Source: Ostrinia nubilalis (lineage: Eukaryota > Arthropoda > Insecta > Lepidoptera > Crambidae). From it: a stretch of 64,000 bases of DNA. Positions 10,229-22,200 of this stretch are shown in pieces; positions within the stretch are counted from its first letter, which is position 1, and each line of letters opens with the position of its first letter. The stretch covers positions 868,001 to 932,000 of the forward strand of contig NC_087092.1 of the NCBI RefSeq assembly GCF_963855985.1, written 5' to 3'. The notes under the pieces were generated by a model that worked only from the letters and a program-made list of their open reading frames with translations, searched no databases and was not told the origin of the DNA. Made by a program: the position numbers and the translations under genes.

Positions 10229-13200
10229 CTAGTAACAACGCGATATAAGCACGTCGTGTATGCGCACGAGTCGGTCCGCGCCGGCACTTGCGAGCAGCAC
10301 GCCGCGCTCGCCCCACGCGCACTGCACGCGCGGGCAGAAGGCCAGTCGCCTCACGGTCAGGTGGTGCGCCGCGCTGGAAATAACACATTGTGTTAAGCTA
10401 TAGTTCGGTCGCCGAGGACGTAGAATTTCGTCCAATGACCCCAAGCTACCCATCCTTATCGCTCGCGCGTAATTATATTGCTGTCGCGACTGTGCGTCGG
10501 GCGGCCGCAGTGAGTGTGCGATCGCGACAGCAATATCACGTAACAGAGTCGTATACACATGTGTATAAGAATAAGAACACTTTATTCAGCATAGAAAAAA
10601 TAAAATGTGGGTGCTTACCATGAGTTTGCATTTTTTATGCAGCACACCTACGTAAACTCATGGTAAGCACACTGAAGACCCGCCCCTCAGCAGCACGTAT
10701 TCTGTTATGAGTTCTGCCTGTGAAATAATGGTTGAGGTTTGGCTAGGGCATGCAATTCGGATATCCGGATATCCGTATTATTCGGATATTCGCCACATTT
10801 ATTATTCGAATAGCATCTATATAATTATTCGGTCTTTTCGAACAATACGAATTAGAGATGAAACGGATAGTTGTTTGGCCGGATACCGGATACCGGATAT
10901 CCGGCCAGCTGCTAGGCCGGATAGCCGGATATCCGGCGGCCGGATAGTTGGCCCATTGTCTCGTTGCATGTCGTGACGAGTATAGTGCCGCACAGGTGCT
11001 TCGAACGCGATCAGTGGTTCTATTAGTAGAATAGACTAGTCACACTTTTGGAAAATCGAATCCGTCCGAATAGAATGTCAGATTTTGCCACTTGTCTAGG
11101 GGGCAGATCAATTCAATTTCGGCTGCAATCGTGAGTGTGTGATTGAATAGCGAAAATTTAACTATACCTACTGGTCATCACAAAAATCGGCCCACCTACG
11201 TTTTACAGTAAAACTCGTTTCTACTGACACAGTCATGGTGCCCCAACAATATTGGTGTTATTTGAAAGCCCAATAAATATCCTTAAAGAAAAACACATTT
11301 AATTTCTTAATAAACGATTAACATAAACGCGATATACAATAAATGTGACTTGAAAAAAAACCTCACTGGGCTCACTTCTGGGATCAATAGACCCATTTTT
11401 ATGGTTATAAAACCAAAGAATGATCTCACGTGTCCTCTTTAACAGATGGATAGCGATTAATCCCAACTTAACAGTTTTATAGCCATAAAAGTCGGCTCAA
11501 GCGTAACTACCTATTTTTTGAAGAAGTGACTCTGGATTCTTCTACAGACACATTTTTGGGGTAAAAACCTTTCCTTTAATGAAAGGAAGTTTAGAACTAG
11601 GCTTTTAAAAAAAATAAAAAAAATAAAATATGTTTATTTCGAACCAGGGTCCATATAGTGTTAGTAACAATGTAAGCTTAAAACTATGTTAGTATTAATT
11701 AATTAAATAATAGAAATTATTATTAATTATTATTATTAAAGACATTATTATTATTAAAATTATTATAATTAATTTTAGTGTCTTTGACGAGATGGACGCG
11801 AGTCCAGTGTTGCATAATAGCACTGTCTGCGTCCAGTCTCGCCGCGACCGCCTCTTAAATGGTGCCAATATTGGTGGGAAGTGGGGATGCATACGTTTGA
11901 AAGTGCTTGTCGCGGGAGGGTCGATCTTTGTGATGACCAGTGTAGTTGCATGATGTCATCAGACCATCAGTGAAAAAAAAATCGCCTATTTTATTTGGCA
12001 ATATTTCGACATTAACAGATATTTACTATTTATCTATGTAGGTAATTCGTCATTAGAGTGAATAGCCCAGAAAAATAAATTAGTTTTGAAAGGCCTTAAT
12101 ATGGCTTTTTTGTAACTTTTTGGACTTTAAATAAAAGCCGTCATTATTGTAAGCCATTTTATTAATATTTACCTCAAAGATTAATGTATTTCATTTTATT
12201 AATAGGAAATTGACGTTTTTTTTAAATATCCGGTATCCGGCCGGATAGTGAGTTACTATCCGGTATCCGGCCGGATAGTAAATTAGGGCCGGATATCCGG
12301 CCTACCGGATAGTTGCCGGATATCCGTTTCATCTCTAATACGAATACGCCTTTCCTATTAAAAACTTGTAAAAATATCTGACCGCAAACTACTTAATAAA
12401 ACTTAAAACTATTAAAATTGCAAGCAAGAAGTTAGAGGTAAGGTTAGATGAATGGACAAGTGCGCGAAATCGCAGATATCTCTTCAAGTGCCAACCAATA
12501 TTCGCGAAAAAGGTTAAAGTGCCATGCGTATGGTTTCCGATGGTGCTAGTGTTATGGTGTAGTTATCTCCTGTTGTAATGAGATTTTTTATTCGTAGTAA
12601 ATCAACAGGAGCCCAGTGACTCAGTTGCCCTCAGTGGTCATGGTTTCTCAACTGTCCTGGAATCTACTAAGGAGACTCCTGACACTAGCTCTTTGCAGTC
12701 ACGGGATTTGGTAAATCAAACGTATGGCTTTTGTCTGGAAACGCTCGATTATGTCGAGATTGGAGTTGGCAGCTGTTCCCCACAGCTGTATCCCGTAGGT
12801 CCAGATAGGTTTAAGGATAGTTTTGTAGACCATCATTTTGCTACTAGTGTTCAGCTGTGACTGGACTCCGACAAGCCACATCATGTTTCTTAGTTTGGCA
12901 TCTAGGTGCTTCCTCTTTGTCCTTAATACGCTTTCTCCAGGTTAGACTGTGGTCCAAGTGCAAGCCGAGATACCTAACGTCCTCAGCGGCTCAGCCTGAG
13001 GTATTTGGATACCATTAAGTTAAGTGTAACCGGTTGGCAGGAGTTTCTTCTGAGAGTGAAGGTTACATGAACATGCACAGATTTTTCTCCGTTCGCTTTA
13101 ATACGCCATGAATGGTACCATTTCTCCATTTCCGTCAGGCTTTCCTGGAGATAGAGTGAGGCCGTGACTGGATCGTCGTGTGTTGCCATTGTTACATTGT

Positions 13201-16200
13201 CATCAGCAAAGGTTCCTGTGAATGTATTTGCAGTTGTTGGCAGGTCTGCGGTTAACAATAGGTATAGCACGGGCCCCAAGACACTAACCTGGGGTATACC
13301 GGACGTTATGTTGCATAGGGCAGAACAAGAGTCTCCAGATCTGACTTCAAATCATCTGTCTTTCAAATACGACTCAAGTATTTCGTAGAACGGGCATGGG
13401 AGGTTCTGTTTCAGTTTGTACAAGAGCCCTTTATGCCAGACCTTGTTGAAGGCTTGACTTATGTCCAAGAACGCAGCTGAGCAGTATCGTTTCTTTTCTA
13501 GTGCTTCTGAGACGATGTTCATGGTTCTGTGGACCTTTCAGTTGTGGAGTGTCTTTCCCGGAAACCAAATTGGTGTTCAGGTATCAGATCACCGATGTGG
13601 GGCTTCATTCGTTTGAACAGTATTTTTTTCGAATACCTTCAATAGCAACTTTTTTTTTAAGTATTTATTGAAGTTAGATGATTGTATTAAGCAAATTGAT
13701 CCTTATTAAAATTATTATAGACAAAAAAGTGTTTCTTTTAATTTACATTATATTGAAAATAGCAGTATTCGAAAAAATCGTTTTATTCGAAGTATTCGAA
13801 TACCATAAATTTTAGTATTCGAAATATTCGAATACCAATATCGAACGAATAATGCATGCCCTAGGTTTGGCCCAGTATTTGTTATAATGACAGCGTTTTC
13901 AAGCCTTTTACAGAAACGGCATAGTAGTCCGTTCTGAACCACTACAACCAAAGGCCATAATATTATGAAAATATGTTGTACAAAAAGTATTATTGAATAA
14001 GATTCGAGGGACCCGTGGCGTATTCAAAGCTACTCACTTGTTATTCATTTCATAAAGCGGCGTCCATTCCAGCTCCGCAAAGCTGTACAGCTTGACAACT
14101 CCTGATTCAAGTCCCGCTGCGAGCACTCGGCATTCCCGTAGGATCAGTGGAGCGAATGCCAGCGCCGTCACCGCCTGGTTCGGCTCCCGGTGTTGGTTGT
14201 ATAACGCGTAGTCGTTTAGGGACGACTTCTGAGCCGCTTCTATCTTCGACCAGACGCATATCTGAAATCGGTCATTGATGGATGAGATAATGGGTTACAG
14301 GTGAGAGGAAAATGAATAAATTGACTAACTACATTAACTGTTCTAACTATAGAATAGACCCAAACTAGAAAATTAACTACATAATACATAAATATTCATT
14401 AATGATGTGAATAAACATATTTATACGTCTCTTGTGTATTTTGCATAATATACATGTTTAATTAATTTTACAACCAGCACAATAGATAATGTAAATAATT
14501 ATAAGAACAATCATACATATAAATTGCCGTATATGTATTATGTTACATGGCAATGTGTCTATGTAATTCAATATTGTATAACCTTTTCCACCACATCCAT
14601 GCGCAATAAACAATTTTTGACCATAGGCTCACTATAAATGAAAAATCATTTATAGAACTATTGACTACCTACAAATTTTTTGGTTCGCCATACTCACCAC
14701 TGAGTGGGTTTCTTCTAGTAAGGCAGTAAGTCAAGTTAAAGCGTTTGTTATACGAAAATCTTTTTGCTTTTTGACGCTCAAATCAAGCACTTTTGACACA
14801 GCTGGTTAAACGAGATTTAGAACGCTATAACGCTAGAACGATTTCGCAAGACGGTACCGTTATATCGACTGTATCCGTCTTTTTCTAATCAATGCAACTC
14901 ATACATTGCAATTAAGTAAAAGGAGTACAGGATTGAAAAAAAATCTTTGCAGTGTAATCTCGAATTCAAGCCAGTAGTTTACGTTTGCCTGCTACTGAAT
15001 GAAAAAAAAACACACACACATTGGCACAAAAAAAAAATAAACACTAGCATTTTAGAAAAAAACTTACCTTTCCTTCCCTCGATCCGGTCGCGAACACTTC
15101 ACTATCATGTCCCCACGCACAGCACCAAATGATTCTAGAGTGTATTCCGTTGGTTTTGTCTGTGCCGGCGGCGATGCCAAACAAATTTGTGTCTTTCGAC
15201 CGCTCGTACAGGGTCCACCTTCGGTCGCGCGATACTGAGAGAAGTCGTTGGCTGTCCGGCGAGAAGGCAAGTTGGGTCACTGTGAGTTGATGGGAGACGA
15301 GCACTTGGAGCTTCTGCCAGTTTGATGTGTCCCTGGTGACAAGTAAAAATTGGTTATGTGTGTCTACAATACTAATCTGGACTTACACAACAAAATATGT
15401 GGTATTCTGAACGACGCAAGTAAGATAAGAATAGAAATATTCGAAAAATAGGCACTGGACAATCACATCTGAGTCACGTGGCGTTGGGGATTTTCAGATT
15501 AGCTGTTTAGCAGCGGCCGGCTTCCAATCTTGCAACCTGTATAAGATAATTTGCCTACCTTGTGGAACGCAGCGCTTGCCGATACATAGCCTCCATTCCA
15601 GTACCTTGCTACTCCATCGGCCGTCAGTTCTGCGTGCTGTTTGCCTTGTCTATTGCCATTTCAGCTTGCTAATCTGCATATACTTCGTTTCATCCACGAA
15701 GACGCGCCCCACCAATTTTCGGTCGAGAGAAGCGCGGTGTGCGGGGAGTTTGATCCGAGCAATCCGAGCGTCATTATTGTAGAGTGCGTGTGCACTCATG
15801 GATGATTTAGCGTGTACCGATAACACTCAAACATTAGCAGAAGAATGGTGGGGCGCGTCTTCGTGGATGAAACGTTCTAAAGCCTGGTCCTTCGCGCTCG
15901 CACACTCACTGCGGGCGCGCGTCGCACAGTCGCGACAGCAATATAATTACGCGCGAGCGATAAGGATGGGTAGCTAGGGGTCATTGGACAAAATTCTACG
16001 TGCTCACGGACCAGGCTTTATACATCAGTATGTGTTGAATGCTTACCAGATGAGCACGGAGGCGTGCTCCTTGGTGGTGGCCTTGCAGGCCGAGGCCAGC
16101 AGGCGGCCGTCGGCGCTGGCTTCTAGCGCGAACACCTCGTAGCCGTGCCCGTATAGCTTCTGAACTTCGGGCCTCAGTGGCCTCTCGGACTCCGGTCTTA

Positions 16201-19200
16201 CCAGATGAGCACGGAGGCGTGCTCCTTGGTGGTGGCCTTGCAGGCCGAGGCCAGCAGGCGGCCGTCCGCGCTGGCTTCTCACGCGAACACCTCGTAGCCG
16301 TGCCCATATAGCTTCTGGACTTCTGGCCTCAGTGGCCTCTCGGACTCCGGTCTTACCAGATGAGCACGGAGGCGTGCTCCTTGGTGGTAGCCTTGCAGGC
16401 CGAGGCCAGCAGGCGGCCGTCGGCGCTGGCCTCGAGCGCGAACACCTCGTAGCCGTGCCCGTATAGCTTTTGACTTCGGGCCTCAGTGGCCTCTCGGACT
16501 CCGGTCTTACCAGATGAGCACGGAGGCGTGCTCCTTGGTGGTGGTCTTGCAGGCCGAGGCCAGCAGGCGGCCGTCGGCGCTGGCCTCGAGCGCGAACACC
16601 TCGTAGCCGTGCCCGTATAGCTTTTGACTTCGGGCCTCAGTGGCCTCTCGGACTCCGGTCTTACCAGATGAGCACGGAGGCGTGTTCCTTGGTGGTGGCC
16701 TTGCAGGCCGAGGCCAGCAGGCGGCCGTCGGCGCTGGCCTCGAGCGCGAACACTTCGTAGCCGTGCCCGTATAGCTTTTGGACTTCGGGCCATAGCGTGT
16801 TTTGCATCAACGTCTCTTCCGTTGGCGGCTCTGCGAAGTAAAGAAGTAAATTACATTTAAACTGTACCATAAGAAGCACAATGAGTATAATATGTGATAC
16901 TTGATAACGATAGAGCGCTTTCACATTTAGATTTTAGACCCACAACACACGGTGAAACGCAATTTCAAACCGGTTTCAAACTGGTCGCGTCATGTGTGGT
17001 CTCTCAACGGAATCTATGGCAGAAACTTAGGTGCAACTCAAAAGTAACTAGAAGTTGCAGTTTCGTTGCAATTGCGTTTCGCCGTGTTCTGGGCCTTAGG
17101 CGACTTTGGAAGTGCGACAGACGCGTCAGTCACGCGGAGTGACAGACGCGCTATCGATGGTTTCATGCTATAAAACGCCACTACCTTGCTTGCTTCTGAC
17201 GTCCTAATGTGAAAGCGGTTTGAAGATAACACATTAAATACAGGATACAATACATTAAAGAAAACTCATTAATGAGTGTGTGAGACCGGAGCCTGAGCTA
17301 GGTAAATGAATACCTGTGTTACAGGTCACCGGGCCCCCACCACCACGGATTTGAGCAAGTATAGCTAGCAAAGGCGAGAACATTTTAAAATACTAATAGA
17401 TTAAACAATTTCTACAAGAGAAATAATAATCTAACCAAAATTCTATATTAAAAATTATATTAATTTAAATTGTATTATCAGATATAAATTAAATTGAGTT
17501 GATATAAATAAAATTGAATTGATATAAAATTAAATTGAATTGATATAAATTAAATTGAATTGATATAAATTAAATGGAATGAATTGAATTGGATTAAATT
17601 AAATAAAAAAATTCTTGTTGTCTAAGTAAATGAAAGACTGTAGGCTGTAAGTGAACTTACTAGTGAGTGTGACGGGCGTGAAGTGTCTGTCTTCGTCGCC
17701 CGCGGGCTCCTCGTCGCTGAACACGGCCTTGTTGGACAGCCCTAGCGACGGCTGCGTCGCTCCCTCGGGGGCCGCGCCTGCAATACGTTGCAAAATCAAG
17801 TTTCTGTATACAGCTTAAAAATATTTTCATATTTGCATACCGGCACAATTTACTTTGTTATTTTTATCCGGAAAACATACGTTTTGTATGATATAATCAT
17901 GTGAAACAATAACCCACAAATTACCACTAAAGCCTGGTCCGTGAGCACGTAGAATTTTGTCCAATGACCCCAAGCTACCCATCCTTATCGCTCGCGCGTA
18001 ATTATATTGCTGTCGCGACTGTGCGACGGGCGCCCGCAGTGAGTGTGCGAGTGCGAGAGGCTTTACCTAAGAAACTGTGTACCATTTACATATTTTTTCG
18101 CATAAAAAAATCTACTCGGTGGCGGACTCGAATGACAATACTGCTACCAGCCGGGCTACGATGCACATCGATACTGATAAAATCTTATCGATGATTTTAG
18201 ACATTAATGATGTCGCGTAAATCGATAAAATGACACGATAAAAGCTTATCACGGCACGCGTCCTAGGCCTACATGCCATAGCCGTGGACTTATGCCAACT
18301 AAGCGCGTGGTCTGCTTACCTTCGTTGCCTTCCACCAGGTCCTCCCCGACCAGGCTCTTGAAGTTGAGCAGGAAGTTCTGCGGCGCCTTGAAGACCCGAA
18401 TAACTTTCTCTTCAGCAGCGGAGGCGAAGGTCGTGCTGCTGACGGGAGCCACAGCCGCCAGGTCGTAGCCGTGGACTTGAGGACGCGCGATCTCGTGCCA
18501 TTCTGGTGCGAGGTCTGAAAAGGTGTTTGAACTTTAATTCAAATATTTTATTCAGTACATAGGCACTTATGTACACGTCCCAAATATGTATATGTTACGG
18601 TCAAAGTGATAAATGTGAAAATTATGAATAATCGCCGGTTATTATGAATAATTACCGCATGATTTGGTAAATGTGATTAATATGAGGTCATTTATGTGTG
18701 TATAAAACTAAATAGGCGGCTTAGGGGTGGCCCAAGGGCCACCCCCGCCGCACCTTAACCTATTTTTCACTTTAAATCAAAACATTATGTTATAGGCATC
18801 ATGGAAAAGTAATATTATGCAAGAAACATTCCAAACTCATTATGCCAAATTATATTAATATATGATATCAAAACGTCCAAAAGTTTGGCTGTACACGAGC
18901 ACGTACACAAGATGTTGTTCTCTTTTATGAAATTTGTTAGTACTAAGGTTGAATTATTAAATAATCACTGTTAAATGTGATTAATTTATCACTTTTACAG
19001 CGACTGTCGGTAATTATTCATAATAACCGGTTATTATTAATAATTTTCAATTTATCACATTAACCGTAACATATACATAGCTTGCCCTACCACCACTTCG
19101 GGACAACATATGGGCTGGTGCTGAGAAGAAGTGGCGGAAGAAACTTTGTCAGCCTCTTTTTCAATAAAATACAGTAATTTATAGTTTACATGACACGCAA

Positions 19201-22200
19201 TAAGTGCGAGCTAGGCAGGTAAAATCCAGCCATCCATTTAGAGAATATTACAATAGCCTAATTAAATGGTGTCAGTGTCAGACTGCTGATATTTAACTGG
19301 TCCGCGGACCAGATTTCCGGTGGGCCAGATAATACCTAACCCGATAGAAGGATCGGTAATTCGATATCCGTCGTCCGCTGGAATATTATGGTGAACCCAT
19401 TTCTAGTAAAAGTACATTTAGCTCAAATGGAGGGTTTAAAACACTATCAATGATTTTCAAGCTGACAATATCCCAACGGTGTCCGTTTCAGATAGACTAA
19501 ATTTGAAAGAACGGCAGGTGTGCGGTTTTATCGGACTCGTCCAACAGGCAGCCGCAAAGATACACACTTGCGACTCCCATGCGCCCGAGTCAAGCTTCAG
19601 TCAAACCGATCACTGAGGGCACATAGGACGCGCGTCCTGTCATTGGTCACGCTAACTAGGTCTGTCCCATTCTAACCTTACCCTCTCGCTTCCACGGCGC
19701 GTGCAGGCGCGCGGTCTGGTCGGCGGACACGCTGATGAGGTAGCGGCCTAATGTCGGCTCCCACTTCACGTCCTCCACGCAGCCGAAGTGGCTACCGACC
19801 CCACCTGTGACTCTTATGAGCCGGAGTCACAGGCTAGCTAGCTCTGTCTCATTCTAAGCTCACCCTCTCGCTTCCACGGCGCGTGCAGGCGCGCGGTCTG
19901 GTCGGCGGACACGCTGATGAGGTAGCGGCCTAATGTCGGCTCCCACTTCACGTCCTCCACGCAGCCGAAGTGGCTACCGACCCCACCTGTGACTCTTATG
20001 AGCCGGAGTCACAGGCTAGCTAGCTCTGTCTCATTCTAAGCTCACCCTCTCGCTTCCACGGCGCGTGCAGGCGCGCGGTCTGGTCGGCGGACACGCTGAT
20101 GAGGTAGCGGCCTAATGTCGGCTCCCACTTCACGTCCTCCACGCAGCCGAAGTGGCTACCGACCCCACCTGTGACTCTTATGAGCCGGAGTCACAGGCTA
20201 GCTAGCTCTGTCTCATTCTAAGCTCACCCTCTCGCTTCCACGGCGCGTGCAGGCGCGCGGTCTGGTCGGCGGACACGCTGATGAGGTAGCGGCCTAATGT
20301 CGGCTCCCACTTCACGTCCTCCACGCAGCAGTGGCTACCGACACCACCTGTGACTCCCATGCGACAGTCACCAGCTAGCTAGCTCCGTCTCACTCTAAGC
20401 TCACCCTCTCGCTTCCACGGCGCGTGCAAGCGTGCAGTCTGGTCGGCGGACACGCTGATGAGGTAGCGGCCTAATGTCGGCTCCCACTTCACGTCCTCCA
20501 CGCAACCAAAGTGGCCACCGACACCACCTGTGACTTTTATGAGCCGGAGTCACAGGCTAGCTAGCTCTGTCTCATTCTAAGCTCACCCTCTCGCTTCCAC
20601 GGCGCGTGCAGGCGCGCGGTCTGGTCGGCGGACACGCTGATGAGGTAGCGGCCTAATGTCGGCTCCCACTTCACGTCCTCCACGCAGCCGAAGTGGCCTC
20701 CACATACCACCTGGGATTCCCATGCTCCTGACTCCTGGAAAAGAACGATAACGATTACATTATTTTGTGCAAGGTTTTATCTGATGTGTCAGTCAAAGTC
20801 AATGTCAAAATTTCTTTATTTGTTTAGACTTATAGTTTTTACAAATCGTCTAATATTTTGCTCTTAAGGAGCCTCTACATGTTTCATAATCTTTATACCC
20901 TACCAGCGCTTCGAGACCAACATTTGGCAAGTGCTGAGAAGAAGCGCCGCAACAAACTCAGTCACCACTATCTGCCAGCATCAATTTGTCTTGTAATAAT
21001 TAACTTTTAAAAAAAATAAAACCGACTTCAAATGCGTGAACACAAAAAAAAACTAAAAATTAAAAAAATTGCGTATAAAAAAGTTCATCCCCAATTTTCC
21101 ACCCTTGGGGGTGAAATATTTTCTTCAAATTCGCATGAAACCACCCTTTTGATAATACCTATTCAACAAAAAAAGAATCGTTCAAATTGATTTATAATCG
21201 GCGGAGATATTGCGTATAAAAAAGTTCATCCCCAATTTTCCACCCTTGGGGGTTGTTTTTTCTATTATTAAATTTAAATGGGACCACCCTTGAAGTATTA
21301 CCTATACGCCGAAAAAAGATTTTTTCAAATCGGTTCATAATTGGCGGAGTTATCGCGTAACAAACATAGAAAAAAAAAAAAAAAAAAAACATACGGGTCG
21401 AATTGAGAACCTCCACCTTTTTTGAAGTCGGTTGAAAAAATATATTAAGGTACGCAAAATATATTTACGCCACTTTCTTCTTTGAGAGTGTTGTAATTTT
21501 GCGGTGAAAATTAAAATTATACCATTAACTGGAGACCAGTACTTTCAAACTATGTTAAAATATAGACAAACACCATAGCATACCTTGTTTGACGACCAGA
21601 TGTGAAACGATCCATTATATCCATGACCCAAGAAACTATCCCCTTTAGGTCCGAACCGGCTGCCGTAGAAGCCGAGCGCGTTCCCCCCAACCTCCCCTAC
21701 TCTCACGCGCTCCACCCACACGCCCCCGCCCTCCTCTTCTGGTTCCCACACGATCAGCGTCTTGTCTAGAGAGGAGGATAGCAGCCGATACACTGGCACC
21801 TTTTTGTAGAAATCTGCAGAGGGAAAATAATGAGTTGAAGTGATGATTGATATCAAAACTATTCTATATTGTTTTAAACTTTCATGGTCACTAACTAAAT
21901 TATTATTATTGACGGGATTGCTTCCATGTACCTTAATTTTGAGTTTCCGATATTTAGGCACTGTTGCAAGCGCCATGGTCACGGAGTAACTGAAGGGACT
22001 TGCGGGTGAGATGTTATGGGCAGGCAACTCAAAATTAAGTTACATGGTAGCAATCCCGTCAATAAATAATTTCATAACTATTCTATTCTATATCCAATTT
22101 TAAAATTCTATAACTAGAAAATGAATTGTGTATATGGTTGAGAGTGGTTATCAATTTTTCTCTAGCATTTCAGACCTAAGTTAGATGTTTGTGTCAAAGT

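Larger units (their letters stand above)
10744..13863. mobile_element. Outer hAT-like element in the last Elp2 intron (host of nested insertions)
   Basis: Ends are TAGGGCATGCA-ATTCG on the left (10744) and, reversed, TAGGGCATGCATTATTCG on the right (ending 13863). A perfect 8-bp duplication GGTTTGGC lies at 10736-10743 and 13864-13871. Subterminal ATTCGAATA/TATTCGAATA motifs occur at both ends. No transposase of its own is readable. It holds a second hAT element (10853-12337) and a LINE fragment (about 12560-13625), so it is the oldest of the three layers. Confidence 0.88.

Noticed and set aside
16047..16664. Exon-9 copies as extra coding exons
   Set aside because: Gaps of 29 bp between a donor and the next copy are too short for splicing, and read-through meets TAA at the GTAAG donor.
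15996..16793. Long alternative-frame minus ORFs (Arg/Pro/Ala-rich) across the exon-9 array
   Set aside because: Shadow frames of a GC-rich tandem exon; real frame is the WD40 one.
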